From Skeletonema tropicum (Eukaryota; Bacillariophyta; Thalassiosirophyceae; Thalassiosirales; Thalassiosiraceae): a stretch of 64,000 nucleotides of DNA. Below are positions 1 through 11,449 of this stretch, one piece after another; the stretch's first letter is position 1; each line of letters opens with the position of its first letter. The notes below the pieces were generated by a model. It saw only the letters and a program-made list of their open reading frames with translations. It had not been told where the DNA came from and ran no database searches. The DNA lies in assembly GCA_037178625.1 (NCBI GenBank), contig CM074131.1, forward strand, positions 1,426,001 to 1,490,000. Direction: 5' to 3'. The position numbers and the translations under genes were made by a program.

Positions 1-3000
1 CCAGATCGTATCTATCGTCGTCAGTATAGCTATGAGGCGCTTCTAGTGGCTCATTATGGTCGATGGCGATACTAAACAAGCACATTGGCACTGCTCAGAC
101 GGGTTGCTTACGTAGAAGCGAAGCTACCACCCTAGTAGCCAATCTGAGAGGTCCAATTGTGGCTGGCCGGCATCACTACATTCACCAGATCGTATCTATC
201 GTCGTCAGTATAGCTATGAGTCGCTTCTCTAGTGGCCCATGGCAATACTAAACGCACACATTGGCACTGCTCAGACGGGTTGCTTCCGTAGAAGCGAAGC
301 TACCACCCTAGTATCCAATATGAGAGGTCCAATTGTGGCTGGCCGGCATCACTACATTCAACCAGATCGTATCTATCGTCGTCAGTATAGCTATGAGGCC
401 CTTCTAGTGGCTCATTATGGTCGGTGGCGATACTAAACAAGCACATTGACACTGCTCAGACGGGTTGCTTTCGTAGAAGCGAAGCTACCACCCTAGTAGC
501 CAATCTGAGAGGTCCAATTGTGGCTGGCCGGCATCACTACATTCACCAGATCGTATCTATCGTCGTCAGTATAGCTATGAGGCGCTTCTAGTGGCCCATC
601 ATAGTCGGTGGCGATACTAAACAAACACATTGGCACTGCTCAGACGGGTTGCTTTCGTAGAAGCGAAGCTACCACCCTCGTAGCCAATCTGAGAGGTCCA
701 TATGTGGCTGGCCGGCATCACTACATTCAACCAGATCGTATCTATTGTCGTCAGTATAGCTATGAGGCGCTTCTAGTGGCTCATTATGGCCGGTGGCGAT
801 ACTAAACAAGCTTACTGACACTGCTCAGACGGGTTGCTTTCGTAGAAGCGAAGCTACCACCCTAGTATCCAATATGAGAGGACTAATTGTGGCTGGCCGG
901 CATCACTACATTCAACCAGCTCGTATCTATTGTCGTCAGTATAGCTATGAGTCGCTTCTCTAGTGGACCATTATAGTCGGTGGCGATACTAAACAAGCAT
1001 ATTGACACTGCTCAGACGGGTTGCTTTCGTAGAAGCGAAGCTACCACCCTAGTAGCAAATCTAAGAGGAATAATTGTGGCTGGCCGGCATCACTACATTC
1101 AACCAGATCGTATCTATCGTCGTCAGTATAGCTATGAGGCGCTTCTAGTGGCCCATCATAGTCGGTGGCGATACTAAACAAACACATTGGCACTGCTCAG
1201 ACGGGTTGCTTTCGTAGAAGCGAAGCTACCACCCTAGTAGCCAATCTGAGAGGTCCAATTGTGTCTGGCCGGCATCACTACATTCACCAGATCGTATCTA
1301 TCGTCGTCAGTATAGCTATGAGGCGCTTCTCAAAGACCCATGGCAATACTAAACGCACACATTGGCACTGCTCAGACGGGTTGCTTTCGTAGAAGCGAAG
1401 GTAACACCCTAGTATCCAATCTGAGAGGTCCCATTGTGGCTGGCCGGCATCACTACATTCAACCAGATCGTATCTATCGTCGTCAGTATAGCTATGAGGC
1501 GCTTCTAGTGGCTCATTATGGTCGATGGCGATACTAAACAAGCACATTGGCACTGCTCAGACGGGTTGCTTACGTAGAAGCGAAGCTACCACCCTAGTAG
1601 CCAATCTGAGAGGTCCAATTGTGGCTGGCCGGCATCACTACATTCACCTGATCGTATCTATCGTCGTCAGTATAGCTATGAGTCGCTTCTCTAGTGGCCC
1701 ATGGCAATACTAAACGCACACATTGGCACTGCTCAGACGGGTTGCTTCCGTAGAAGCGAAGCTACCACCCTAGTATCCAATATGAGAGGTCCAATTGTGG
1801 CTGGCCGGCATCACTACATTCAACCAGATCGTATCTATCGTCGTCAGTATAGCTATGAGGCCCTTCTAGTGGCTCATTATGGTCGGTGGCGATACTAAAC
1901 AAGCACATTGACACTGCTCAGACGGGTTGCTTTCGTAGAAGCGAAGCTACCACCCTAGTAGCCAATCTGAGAGGTCCAATTGTGGCTGGCCGGCATCACT
2001 ACATTCACCAGATCGTATCTATCGTCGTCAGTATAGCTATGAGGCGCTTCTAGTGGCCCATCATAGTCGGTGGCGATACTAAACAAACACATTGGCACTG
2101 CTCAGACGGGTTGCTTTCGTAGAAGCGAAGCTACCACCCTCGTAGCCAATCTGAGAGGTCCATTTGTGGCTGGCCGGCATCACTACATTCAACCAGATCG
2201 TATCTATTGTCGTCAGTATAGCTATGAGGCGCTTCTAGTGGCTCATTATGGCCGGTGGCGATACTAAACAAGCTTACTGACACTGCTCAGACGGGTTGCT
2301 TTCGTAGAAGCGAAGCTACCACCCTAGTATCCAATATGAGAGGACTAATTGTGGCTGGCCGGCATCACTACATTCAACCAGCTCGTATCTATTGTCGTCA
2401 GTATAGCTATGAGTCGCTTCTCTAGTGGACCATTATAGTCGGTGGCGATACTAAACAAGCATATTGACACTGCTCAGACGGGTTGCTTTCGTAGAAGCGA
2501 AGCTACCACCCTACTATAGTAGCCAATCTGAGAGGAATCCATTGTGGCTGGCCGGCATCACTACATTCAACCAGATCGTATCTATCGTCGTCAGTATAGC
2601 TATGAGGCGCTTCTAGTGGCCCATCATAGTCGGTGGCGATACTAAACAAACACATTGGCACTGCTCAGACGGGTTGCTTTCGTAGAAGCGAAGCTACCAC
2701 CCTAGTAGCCAATCTGAGAGGTCCAATTGTGGCTGGCCGGCATCACTACATTCAACCAGATCGTATCTATCGTCGTCAGTATAGCTATGAGGCGCTTCTA
2801 GTGGCCCATCATAGTCGGTGGCGATACTAAACAAACACATTGGCACTGCTCAGACGGGTTGCTTTCGTAGAAGCGAAGCTACCACCCTCGTAGCCAATCT
2901 GAGAGGTCCAATTGTGGCTGGCCGGCATCACTACATTCAACCAGATCGTATCTATTGTCGTCAGTATAGCTATGAGGCGCTTCTAGTGGCTCATTATGGC

Positions 3001-4200
3001 CGGTGGCGATACTAAACAAGCTTATTGACACTGCTCAGACGGGTTGCTTTCGTAGAAGCGAAGCTACCACCCTAGTATCCAATATGAGAGGACTAATTGT
3101 GGCTGGCCGGCATCACTACATTCAACCAGATCGTATCTATTGTCGTCAGTATAGCTATGAGTCGCTTCTCTAGTGGACCATTATAGTCGGTGGCGATACT
3201 AAACAAGCATATTGACACTGCTCAGACGGGTTGCTTTCGTAGAAGCGAAGCTACCACCCTACTTATAGTAGCCAATCTGAGAGGTCCCATTGTGGCTGGC
3301 CGGCATCACTACATTCAACCAGATCGTATCTATCGTCGTCAGTATAGCTATGAGGCGCTTCTAGTGGCCCATCATAGTCGGTGGCGATACTAAACAAGCA
3401 CATTGGCACTGCTCAGACGGGTTGCTTTCGTAGAAGCGAAGCTACCACCCTCGTAGCCAATCTGAGAGGTCCAATTGTGGCTGGCCGGCATCACTACATT
3501 CAACCAGATCGTATCTATTGTCGTCAGTATAGCTATGAGGCGCTTCTAGTGGCTCATTATGGCCGGTGGCGATACTAAACAAGCTTATTGACACTGCTCA
3601 GACGGGTTGCTTTCGTAGAAGCGAAGCTACCACCCTAGTATCCAATATGAGAGGACTAATTGTGGCTGGCCGGCATCACTACATTCAACCAGATCGTATC
3701 TATTGTCGTCAGTATAGCTATGAGTCGCTTCTCTAGTGGACCATTATAGTCGGTGGCGATACTAAACAAGCATATTGACACTGCTCAGACGGGTTGCTTT
3801 CGTAGAAGCGAAGCTACCACCCTACTTATAGTAGCCAATCTGAGAGGTCCCATTGTGGCTGGCCGGCATCACTACATTCAACCAGATCGTATCTATCGTC
3901 GTCAGTATAGCTATGAGGCGCTTCTAGTGGCCCATCATAGTCGGTGGCGATACTAAACAAGCACATTGGCACTGCTCAGACGGGTTGCTTTCGTAGAAGC
4001 GAAGCTACCACCCTCGTAGCCAATCTGAGAGGTCCAATTGTGGCTGGCCGGCATCACTACATTCAACCAGATCGTATCTATCGTCGTCAGTATAGCCATG
4101 AGGCGCTTCTCTAGTGGCCCATCATAGTCGGTGGCGATTCTAAACAGGCACATTGGCACTGCTCAGACGGGTTGCTTTCGTAGAAGCGAAGCTACCACCC
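1..4200. repeat. Satellite array, about 185-bp monomers with higher-order structure
   Basis: About 23 head-to-tail monomers, spaced mostly 184-187 bp with some of 175-176 and 191-193 bp, each carrying the GGCGATACTAAAC block. Monomers differ from each other more than distant blocks do. Positions 1-1462 are repeated almost exactly from 1463 to about 2510 (eight monomers, 1462 bp), and 2818-3380 is repeated at 3381-3943 (three monomers, 563 bp). Each monomer has an imperfect hairpin around the segment GCTTTCGTAGAAGCGAAGC. Most monomers carry a 62-67 codon open frame that overlaps the next one by 13 bases. Its start codon varies between GTG and ATG, so I treat it as non-coding. The array runs off the left edge and stops abruptly at about 4200. 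Confidence 0.95.
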
Positions 4201-5033
4201 ATATAGATGACCTTATAAAGTTTCTTTGAATGTGTGCCGCAGCACCTTTTCGTACCACGTTGTATATTTTTGTTTTTACGCGAACCAGGTTAGTGGCTTT
4301 TGTAGTCGGTTTTTAATTTTCAGAAACACATTTGCACTGCTCAGAATGGATATCGTATATATGATGTAGTGGGTTGGTTAGGATACATTGCATTATGACT
4401 TTTCTGAAGTGCATACCGTTCCTGTTGATATATACACAAAATGTTTCTTTGATGGGCACGCAATCCATTATTTTTTTTGTGCATGCTTGCAAAGTTAGTC
4501 ACCCACGTCACTACGACTCCGGACACGCACATCAACGTTCTGATTGATTAACCCTAAATACTCGGTTATTATCTTCTTCTTGTGAGTGAGAGGGGGCCAG
4601 TGAGAGAAAGTAAAGAAAGAGAAACATAAAGCATTTGCATTTTCAACTGCTCTTGCTTGTTGCTTGCTCCGGCCGTCGGTCCGGCAAAAGTATTTAACGT
4701 TAAGTACCTATAACAATGAGTGGACTGGTTGCTGGTTGTGACTGTGCTCAAATCTGTGGTTCGAGTTCAAGATATTATTGCATTAGATTCAATTCTCATT
4801 GTTGTCCTTCTTAACTCAGAATGATAGCTCCATCAATAGGGATACTTTAACAACTTTTCTCCTGGTTCCAGTTTCAGTTACTTCTCACCTTCGATTTTGC
4901 AAGTTGATTGCGAACGTTCCATACATCTACATATTCACAATATTCTCTTTAGAGTGCAATGCATACAACGGAACGATTGATTTAGGTACTCTCCCCTACA
5001 AACATCCCGAAACTGAAACACTGAGCCGCGAGA
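4201..5033. other. Intergenic, no gene seen
   Basis: AT-rich spacer between the satellite and the first gene. Small open frames on both strands show no recognisable protein. The last part is probably the 5' untranslated region of the gene starting at 5034. Confidence 0.6.
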
Positions 5034-6100
5034 ATGAGCAATAATGCAGAGCATACAGATACATCTCGTGATTCGGGATCTGATGAGGTCATACTCCACA
5101 GGATGCAGCATCAGCATTCTTTGTCTCAGCTTGAACGTGAAGAAATTTCGAGAGGAGAAACAGGTAAGTGATTCTCTTCCAAAGGCAGCAGCTTCGATGC
5201 TTCTGTTGCCTTGAAGTCTTCAAGTGCCTGCAGTTATTACTGCTCTTCAATCCTTTGAGCTGGCACTGCATCTTTTCAGTTGAATTAGTAATGCCTATCG
5301 AAAGTTCTGCGAAATCCTTGCCAAACTATTTTTGACGCGTTCGTTATTATTTCTCACATTCCACAAATCTATATACTCTTGCAGAAGAGAGAGTTTTGAC
5401 TTTTCAGACACTCATGATGCAGCAAGAGAGGACATCATCCCAGCTGAAGTTTATCTCAAACCAACAATCATTATTGGGTGATGTCAAGGATATTGAAGAA
5501 AAGAAGTTTTTCACACCTTCTGGTTACGTCAAAGAAGTATCTGTTGCTCTTGCCGCAAAGAGGCCATCTTCTCTTAGCAACGTGCGTGATCCAAATCAAA
5601 GGCAGCTTGAAGATACGTTGTTAGGGAGAGAAATATCGTTCCCGGGCAAAGAATCAGTTCAAGAATCAGACCCTGGTAATTCTTCACTCTTGGACGCAGC
5701 TCGAAAAACTGCAAATTTGGTTGAATCCTCGACTACCTTTCCACCAAGAATGCTTTCATCCCATGATACTTGGTATCTTATGCCTTGTCAACATTATGTC
5801 TTCTCCTCAAACAACGCAATTAAAGATGAGAGTATCGAGAGTTTACGGCTAGCCGCCGCCGCTGCTCTAAACCTATCATCAGAGTCTCCAAAGAATGAAG
5901 TAGATGAATACCATATGTCAGTCAACGCTGCTCAAGCAACATCCTCCAGCCATGATAGGTCGGGGGAGACAATTTATCAGGAGCAATTCTCCATTCCGTT
6001 GCCATCCAGATCACCGGTGTTGTCCCAATGTTCAGAAAAAGAGAAACGACATGTAGATGACAACAAGCCCTCCGCAGACAGTGAAAATGACAGCGGATGA
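5034..6100 (+). CDS. Hypothetical protein, two exons
   Basis: I do not recognise this protein. The model joins exon 5034-5163 (ATG, MSNNAEHTDT...) to exon 5385-6100 through a GTAAGT..TTGCAG intron of 221 bp. The split codon becomes GAA and the frame continues directly into the long downstream reading frame, giving about 281 residues. It is polar and rich in Ser, Glu and Asp, with an LEREEISRGE segment near the N-terminus, an Ala-rich stretch (LAAAAALNLSSESP) and a charged, probably disordered C-terminus. No signal peptide or membrane segment is visible. Without the first exon the frame would have to begin at a TTG, which supports the spliced start. The function is unknown; a regulatory or nuclear protein is possible but not shown. 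Confidence 0.6.
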
Positions 6101-7072
6101 TATATGATGCATTATGATAGCACCCTTTCTACTTACTTATGCTTTCAACGCAGTACTTATGATTGCTTGAAAATTTCTTCTCTGCAGTGGTTTCCGTCGT
6201 CTGCGATCAGCCATCTTAATCCTGACATGATAATGCGCTCAAATGGATATTCATGAACGGTGATGAACTTTCATTCCGATCATGCTGTACTTATCTGTTT
6301 TGCCATCCAATTACTGTCGACAGCCACAAGCTCAAATCGCTATTACGTACATACTTAACATAAGTCATGATGGATCACTCTAGCATAGCACTAAGTAGAC
6401 GGTTGGAGAAGCCCCCACCACACCCTCGAGTTCTGGGCTTTGTTTTGTCTCAAGAGTCGCCGGTTGTGCTTAGTTGAAACAAGTACATATGTGTATTTCT
6501 AGAGTTGTAGGAGTAAGTATGAGTTCTTCGGCTCGGTTTATTCTGTGTTCTGTGCCCGCCCCAACTAGCAAGAGGAAGTCTTTTTTTGCTTCATTTCATT
6601 CCGAACGAATCCGATTCGCCGGAGTTACCCCTTGAAGGACAGGATGGGTTAACCTTAATTAGCGAAAAAATTGCCCTCTTTCATGAAGTAAACGGTTCCC
6701 GTGCGTGAGTAAACTCTGTACACCTTCTCTAAACTATCTGGCAATAATAAGCTTATAAAGCTTAAAGCTTATTTAGAAAATTACTCTCTATACTAGAAGA
6801 GTAACATCTCTTTTGTGTTTCTTTGGCTCCTTAGAACCGCATTAAGCCAAGTAAGTAAGGGTCAATGAAGGTCAAGGACCGACTGTGAACTGCTTCTTCT
6901 TACTATGGCAATGGTTAGCAAGTAGATTAACTAGTAGATTGATGCAGCTAGCAATCCCTCGCCAGGTTTGATCACATGTGTTGTGATCATCGTGTACCAT
7001 AACCTCCGACTGATCTCATCATTGATTGGTAACAAGATCTCGCTGCTTGCTGCACCGACGATACCCAGGTCA
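6101..7072. other. Intergenic, no gene seen
   Basis: Spacer between two genes on the same strand. There is no long open frame, tRNA-like box or clear repeat. A hydrophobic frame just before 7073 has no in-frame ATG, so I leave it as 5' leader. Confidence 0.5.
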
Positions 7073-8880
7073 ATGTCTCGTACTATTACACGCACCCGTA
7101 CAACTACTCGCACAGCGCAACAGATAACAAGACTAGACTTGGACGATAGAGAAAAGAAGTCGCTTGTGCTCGTATCATGGAAGATATCGTCAAGTCAATC
7201 ATCCGCCATTGCTCCCAATCCACAGCTGAGGGCAGCCGAGGCACCACAGCTGATACGAGAAGAAATTTTGCGTTCTCAGCCTGATATAATTGCCATCCAG
7301 GATTCTTTACATCCATTATATGGGAACGATCACTATTCATCATTTGGTTACGTCAGCATGGGATCAAAAACTGCCTGGGCGACAAAGAAAAATGTGTCTT
7401 TGGATGGTAAATATATTGACTTGCTCGTCAAAAGAGAGCTGGCAAATGACGCTCAAAGAATCTCGTTTGAAACTTTTGAGATGCAAGAGCTTCCAGCAAG
7501 TGCGGCCATCATTACACTCCCAAATAGGACACGCATCGCTGTGGCGTCACTACATTTGCCTCATATGAAAGAAGCAGCTCCGTTGCGAAAGAGACTGTGC
7601 AGTGCCATAATGGGGCAACTGGCATCTCAACAATGTGAAGGGGTCATATTAGCTGGAAACTTCAACATGAGAAAATTTGAAGACATAGGGACAGAGCAAT
7701 TGTGTGGTGGTGATTGGGTAGACGCCTGGAAAGCGGTGACTGGGTCAAACTACAGAAAAGAGTTCACTTGGGATGGACGGGAGAATCTTTATCATGGACA
7801 TGACAAATTTCAATTTTATTGCCGGTTTGATCGATGCTATGTCAAAGGCGATAAATTGAGACTGAGACACTTTGATCTTATCGGAAACCATCCAGTCAAT
7901 GGGAGGAAAGGTGACTATTTGTCAGATCACTATGGTATCGTTGTAAAGCTTGACATTGGCTCTACAGGTTCAACATCCAATGATGCTCTTCCCTCAGTTA
8001 ACCGCGCACAAAGTATACAGCAGCGATACGTGCTGCTCGATTGGAAAGATTCGGGACTACCCCTGTTGCCCCCAATCAAAGACATGGGACAAAAAGTACA
8101 CGCACAAAGAAACAAAGTGAGGATGCGGAAGATTCTTTGATTGATCTGTCAAAAGACAGTGACGATGAAGATGAGAAAACTGAAAGTGAAAGAAATAGTT
8201 CCTCAGGTAGCAAATACAAATTCAATGACCACGACAGTATGGTAGATCCGACAGAGGACAGTGATGATGAGGTAGAGATACTCGAAGTAGCTGCAGCAAA
8301 CAATTACGATGGATTTTCTGTGAATGCGCATCGGAATGGAACGACTATAGCAAGGTGTGAAGATCAATCAGGTGTAGCCTCATTGTGCAAAAGCAGTAGC
8401 TCAAAAGCCTTCGATCTCAAAAGAAATGACGAAAACGATAGCCACCGCGCAGGAAACAGCCAATCGGAAGATGCTTTCGATGTCAAAGATGACGAAGAAG
8501 AAGTGCTCAAGCCCAAACCAAGTGCTACAAACGATGATAATCAAGCAGGACACATTCAAGACGCAGATGACATCAAGGTTGATTTTCACTCAAAACACAA
8601 TCAATTAGACGAACATTCAATCGACATACAGATACAACCTGGGTACAATAACATCAACGAAAACATAATGCACAGTAACCCCGCATCGCCATCCCTATTT
8701 TACGCAAGCTCCACTGCTAGTACTCCCATTCGCGATAATCGAGCGCCAGAACGTGTCAGCAACAAGAAGGCGAAGTTGAAGCGCAAGAAACTTGCTCACC
8801 TCAGTAATAGCAGTAGCGATGAGGATGATTTTGCGATCATGAGAGCCAAACTGGCAAAGAAGAAACAGTTTCAAGGATGA
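7073..8880 (+). CDS. TDP2-like EEP-fold protein with acidic SIM-bearing tail
   Basis: The first exon (7073-7942, 290 residues) has the order of motifs of tyrosyl-DNA phosphodiesterase 2: LVSWK, IIAIQDS, ASLHLPH, LAGNFNMR, FTWDG, RFDRCYV and SDHYG. TDP2 removes topoisomerase II peptides from 5' DNA ends. Three usual active-site residues differ: Asn is Lys37, Glu of QE is Asp77, and Asp of GDxN is Asn196, while Asn198 and Asp-His 285-286 remain. The frame then shifts into a long acidic frame. A GTAAAG..AAAG intron at 7943-8013 (71 bp) joins them cleanly and gives about 578 residues. The tail has LIDLSKDSDDEDE (from residue 332) and VEILEV (from 377), both like SUMO-interaction motifs, and a Lys-rich end. 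The start is the first in-frame ATG. Catalysis is doubtful; a binding or scaffold role is inference. Confidence 0.7.
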
Positions 8881-9018
8881 TTTCAATTCTACGAGAGTGA
8901 AGCTGAAGGCGAAACGGTGTTAGAGCCTCAATTAATTGAACAGTACACAATCGATTTTACGAATAGCAATTTATAACAGTCCATTTAAGCATGTATTTAC
9001 AATGGGTATACAGCTGAA

Positions 9019-11089
9019 TTAGAGTGTTGTCCCGCTACTCCCTTTCACACACAGCTTTGTAAGTACCAACGCTAGCAGACTAACGCAACCACAGAATATC
9101 ATCACAGTACTCTCACCCAGCTCTTCAGCTGCAGGTGCAAATGCAGCTGATCCAAATAAAGCACCGAGCTTTCCTGCAGCAGCCGATAACCCATTCAAAG
9201 TTGACCGACAATTCTTGGAGTACGTTACGCTAGGAAGCAGAAACGTTGTTGTATTTGGACCATAGTTCGCGAAGAAGAAAGAGGCCGCGTACAACAGCAA
9301 AAGTAACCACTGAATGTTTGATAGAGCTACCCAAAACAATCCAATTGAGAGGTACAAGATGAACATGAATAAAAATCCTTGCATCTGAATAAACGTAGGT
9401 GTTTGATAGCACGGGAAACACGACGGAAATCCGCATCGATTTGGGGTTGCAGATGAGTGTTTGGAGCAGCAGCCGCATGTCCGCTTTCCTATGACTGCGA
9501 CCGTAACGAAATAACCTGGCAGAGATAGCAGTGATATCATTAGTGAGTCCCTCACCGTTGTTTGTAGTAGAGAGTAACCATCAATGTCACCATGCGACCC
9601 AAATGCAGCTTCAAGAACAAGTGGTTCTAAATAAAAACAGTGAATGTTAGGATGAGGCTTGTAATGTATGATAATAATTGAAAAATATACTGTAACACAA
9701 AAAGACAAGCAACATACCGAACAAAGTGTTCCCATAGAACAACACATCGAAGAGAAACCAAGTTCCTGCCGTCCCTGCAAATTTTCTAAACAAGTTTGGT
9801 TCATTGGCAATACTCTCCCACAGGCTCGGTGATTGTGATTGATTTAATATTCTAGGTGTTTCATTGTAATTTGCGACGTCTTCCACGTCACTTTCGATGT
9901 ATGAGTTCTCTACTAGGGCCAATTCATTATCAGGTTCTTGTGACTCTTGTGAGTCATGACTATTACTCAATAGCAGCGAGGGAGGCGATGTATAATCTGT
10001 AGAGGAAGGTGCCATTTCAACAGATCCCGACTCAGTAATTTCCGACTTTTCTGCGTTATTTGCACTGTTGTTACTTTCACTGTTGTCTTCTTCATCCCTG
10101 TCAGATAGATCGTCTGCTTCGTCGTGATCAGCTTTCTCCCGTTTATCATGTATTCTCTTTCCTTGGCGTAGACGCAAGAACAGCACTGCAAAGCCCGGAA
10201 GAGCACCAACGCCCAGCAAGAATCGCCATATGAAATCGACATTATATCGAAGCTCTAACAAAATGTATGCAATCAAAGGCACGGTTATGAAACCAATTCC
10301 TTGCGTTGAAAATGTCAGTGCGATCCTTCGAAAGGATGCAATTTCGTCGCTTGATTCTGAAGCCAAAAATGTTGTGTGATTAGCATCGTCATCGTCGTCA
10401 TCGGCTACTGATGAAGTGGGAGAATATCTACCGTTTTGCAGATGCATTGAATTTGAAATGTCATCATTGTCATCATCTACTTTACTCTCTGCTGCAAGCA
10501 CTGCAGCTAGGGGATAGACTCCACCAGCCCCAATACCCAAAACAAATCTCCATATTGCAAGCTGTTCCAACACACTCAGACCCATTGATGACGTTGAAAT
10601 ACATGCACTTCCTATACTGCCACCAATTTGAAGTATCATAACAAGAAGAATTGCCTTTCTCTTCCCCAACACGTCACCCAAATATCCTCCAATCAGCTGC
10701 CCAAATATCATACCAGCTAATAGAGACGAAGCGACGATTGAATCTTGCTCTTCCTCATCTTCACCGTTATTATTACTATTATTATTTTGCAGCAACCGCA
10801 CAGCCGACAAGATGGTAGATTGCACCGATGTGGTAGCTGCAAAAAATTGTCTCGGTGAAGAATACGGCTCATCCGTATCATTCTTTGTTGTGCTCAACGA
10901 GTACTGAAGAATAGGCAACACAATCCCAACGTTGACAGCATTGTAAGAGGTGGAATAATTTGATATCATGGCAGTTAATTGATCGGAATTGTGGAGTGCA
11001 TCTCGAAGGAGGGCACAGCATGATGAAGATGATGCTGGTGGTTGCGGAGCATGACTTGTGTCGTCAACATTCTCCTCACGTTGATCCAT
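9019..11089 (-). CDS. MFS transporter, PHS (phosphate:proton symporter)-like
   Basis: Membrane transporter of the major facilitator superfamily. Exon 1 (11089-9718) ends in FLFDVLFYGNTLF and exon 2 (9626-9019) begins PLVLEAAFG; a GT..AG intron of 91 bp separates them and the junction codon becomes Glu, giving about 659 residues. Visible features are GGYLGDVLGKRKA (motif A between TM2 and TM3) and RFVLGIGAGGVYPLAAV, the PHS-type TM4 signature. In known phosphate symporters this signature usually reads GGDYPLS; here the Asp is Val, so phosphate as substrate is uncertain. Acidic and Asn-rich insertions sit in the first external loop and the large central loop. The start is MDQREENVDD, the first in-frame ATG. 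It converges with the TDP2-like gene (138 bp between stops). Confidence 0.8.
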
Positions 11090-11360
11090 CTTTAGGAACA
11101 CACGACGCCACAATTGCTCGGTTAGAAATGCACGCTACCAAACCAAGACATAAGGTTACTTGTTATTATTTATCTTGGTGGTATGATAAGTAGGTACGCC
11201 ATAATAATATATGCGACATGGTTGTTATGTTCTCAGAACACGAATTTCTGATTTTGTCATAAAGTAAGTACGTCGATGCGTAGGTGAATTGAAATTGAAA
11301 ACACGCCTCTTTGAACAAAATGGACATAAAACGTGCCCATATTGTTGGAGATCATCGATC

Positions 11361-11449
11361 TGTTACCTACATCGAATCCTTGGATTTCCGAATCCTAGGA
11401 TTCCTGCTCCGAATCCTAGGATTCGATAAAACATGCCGTCCGAATCCTA
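11361..11449 (+). repeat. Left terminus of palindrome-ended element (copy A)
   Basis: Begins TGTTAC, preceded by GATC, and contains GAATCCTTGGATT and two full GAATCCTAGGATTC palindromes. It matches the left ends at 18050 and 21106. The third palindrome is broken exactly at its centre (GAATCC-TA) and joins CAGCTGTCTTCA, which is not part of the family. Confidence 0.85.

Noticed and set aside
1284..1553. 89-codon minus-strand frame in the satellite
   Set aside because: It arises from repeat sequence read in reverse and is not shared by other monomers.
63..3956. Repeated 65-codon frames in the satellite as a family of small proteins
   Set aside because: The frame follows from the repeat. Starts vary between GTG and ATG, units overlap, and there is no sign of a promoter or codon bias.
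4740..4775. tRNA gene suggested by GGTTCGAGTTC
   Set aside because: No matching A box or cloverleaf arms around the B-box-like string.
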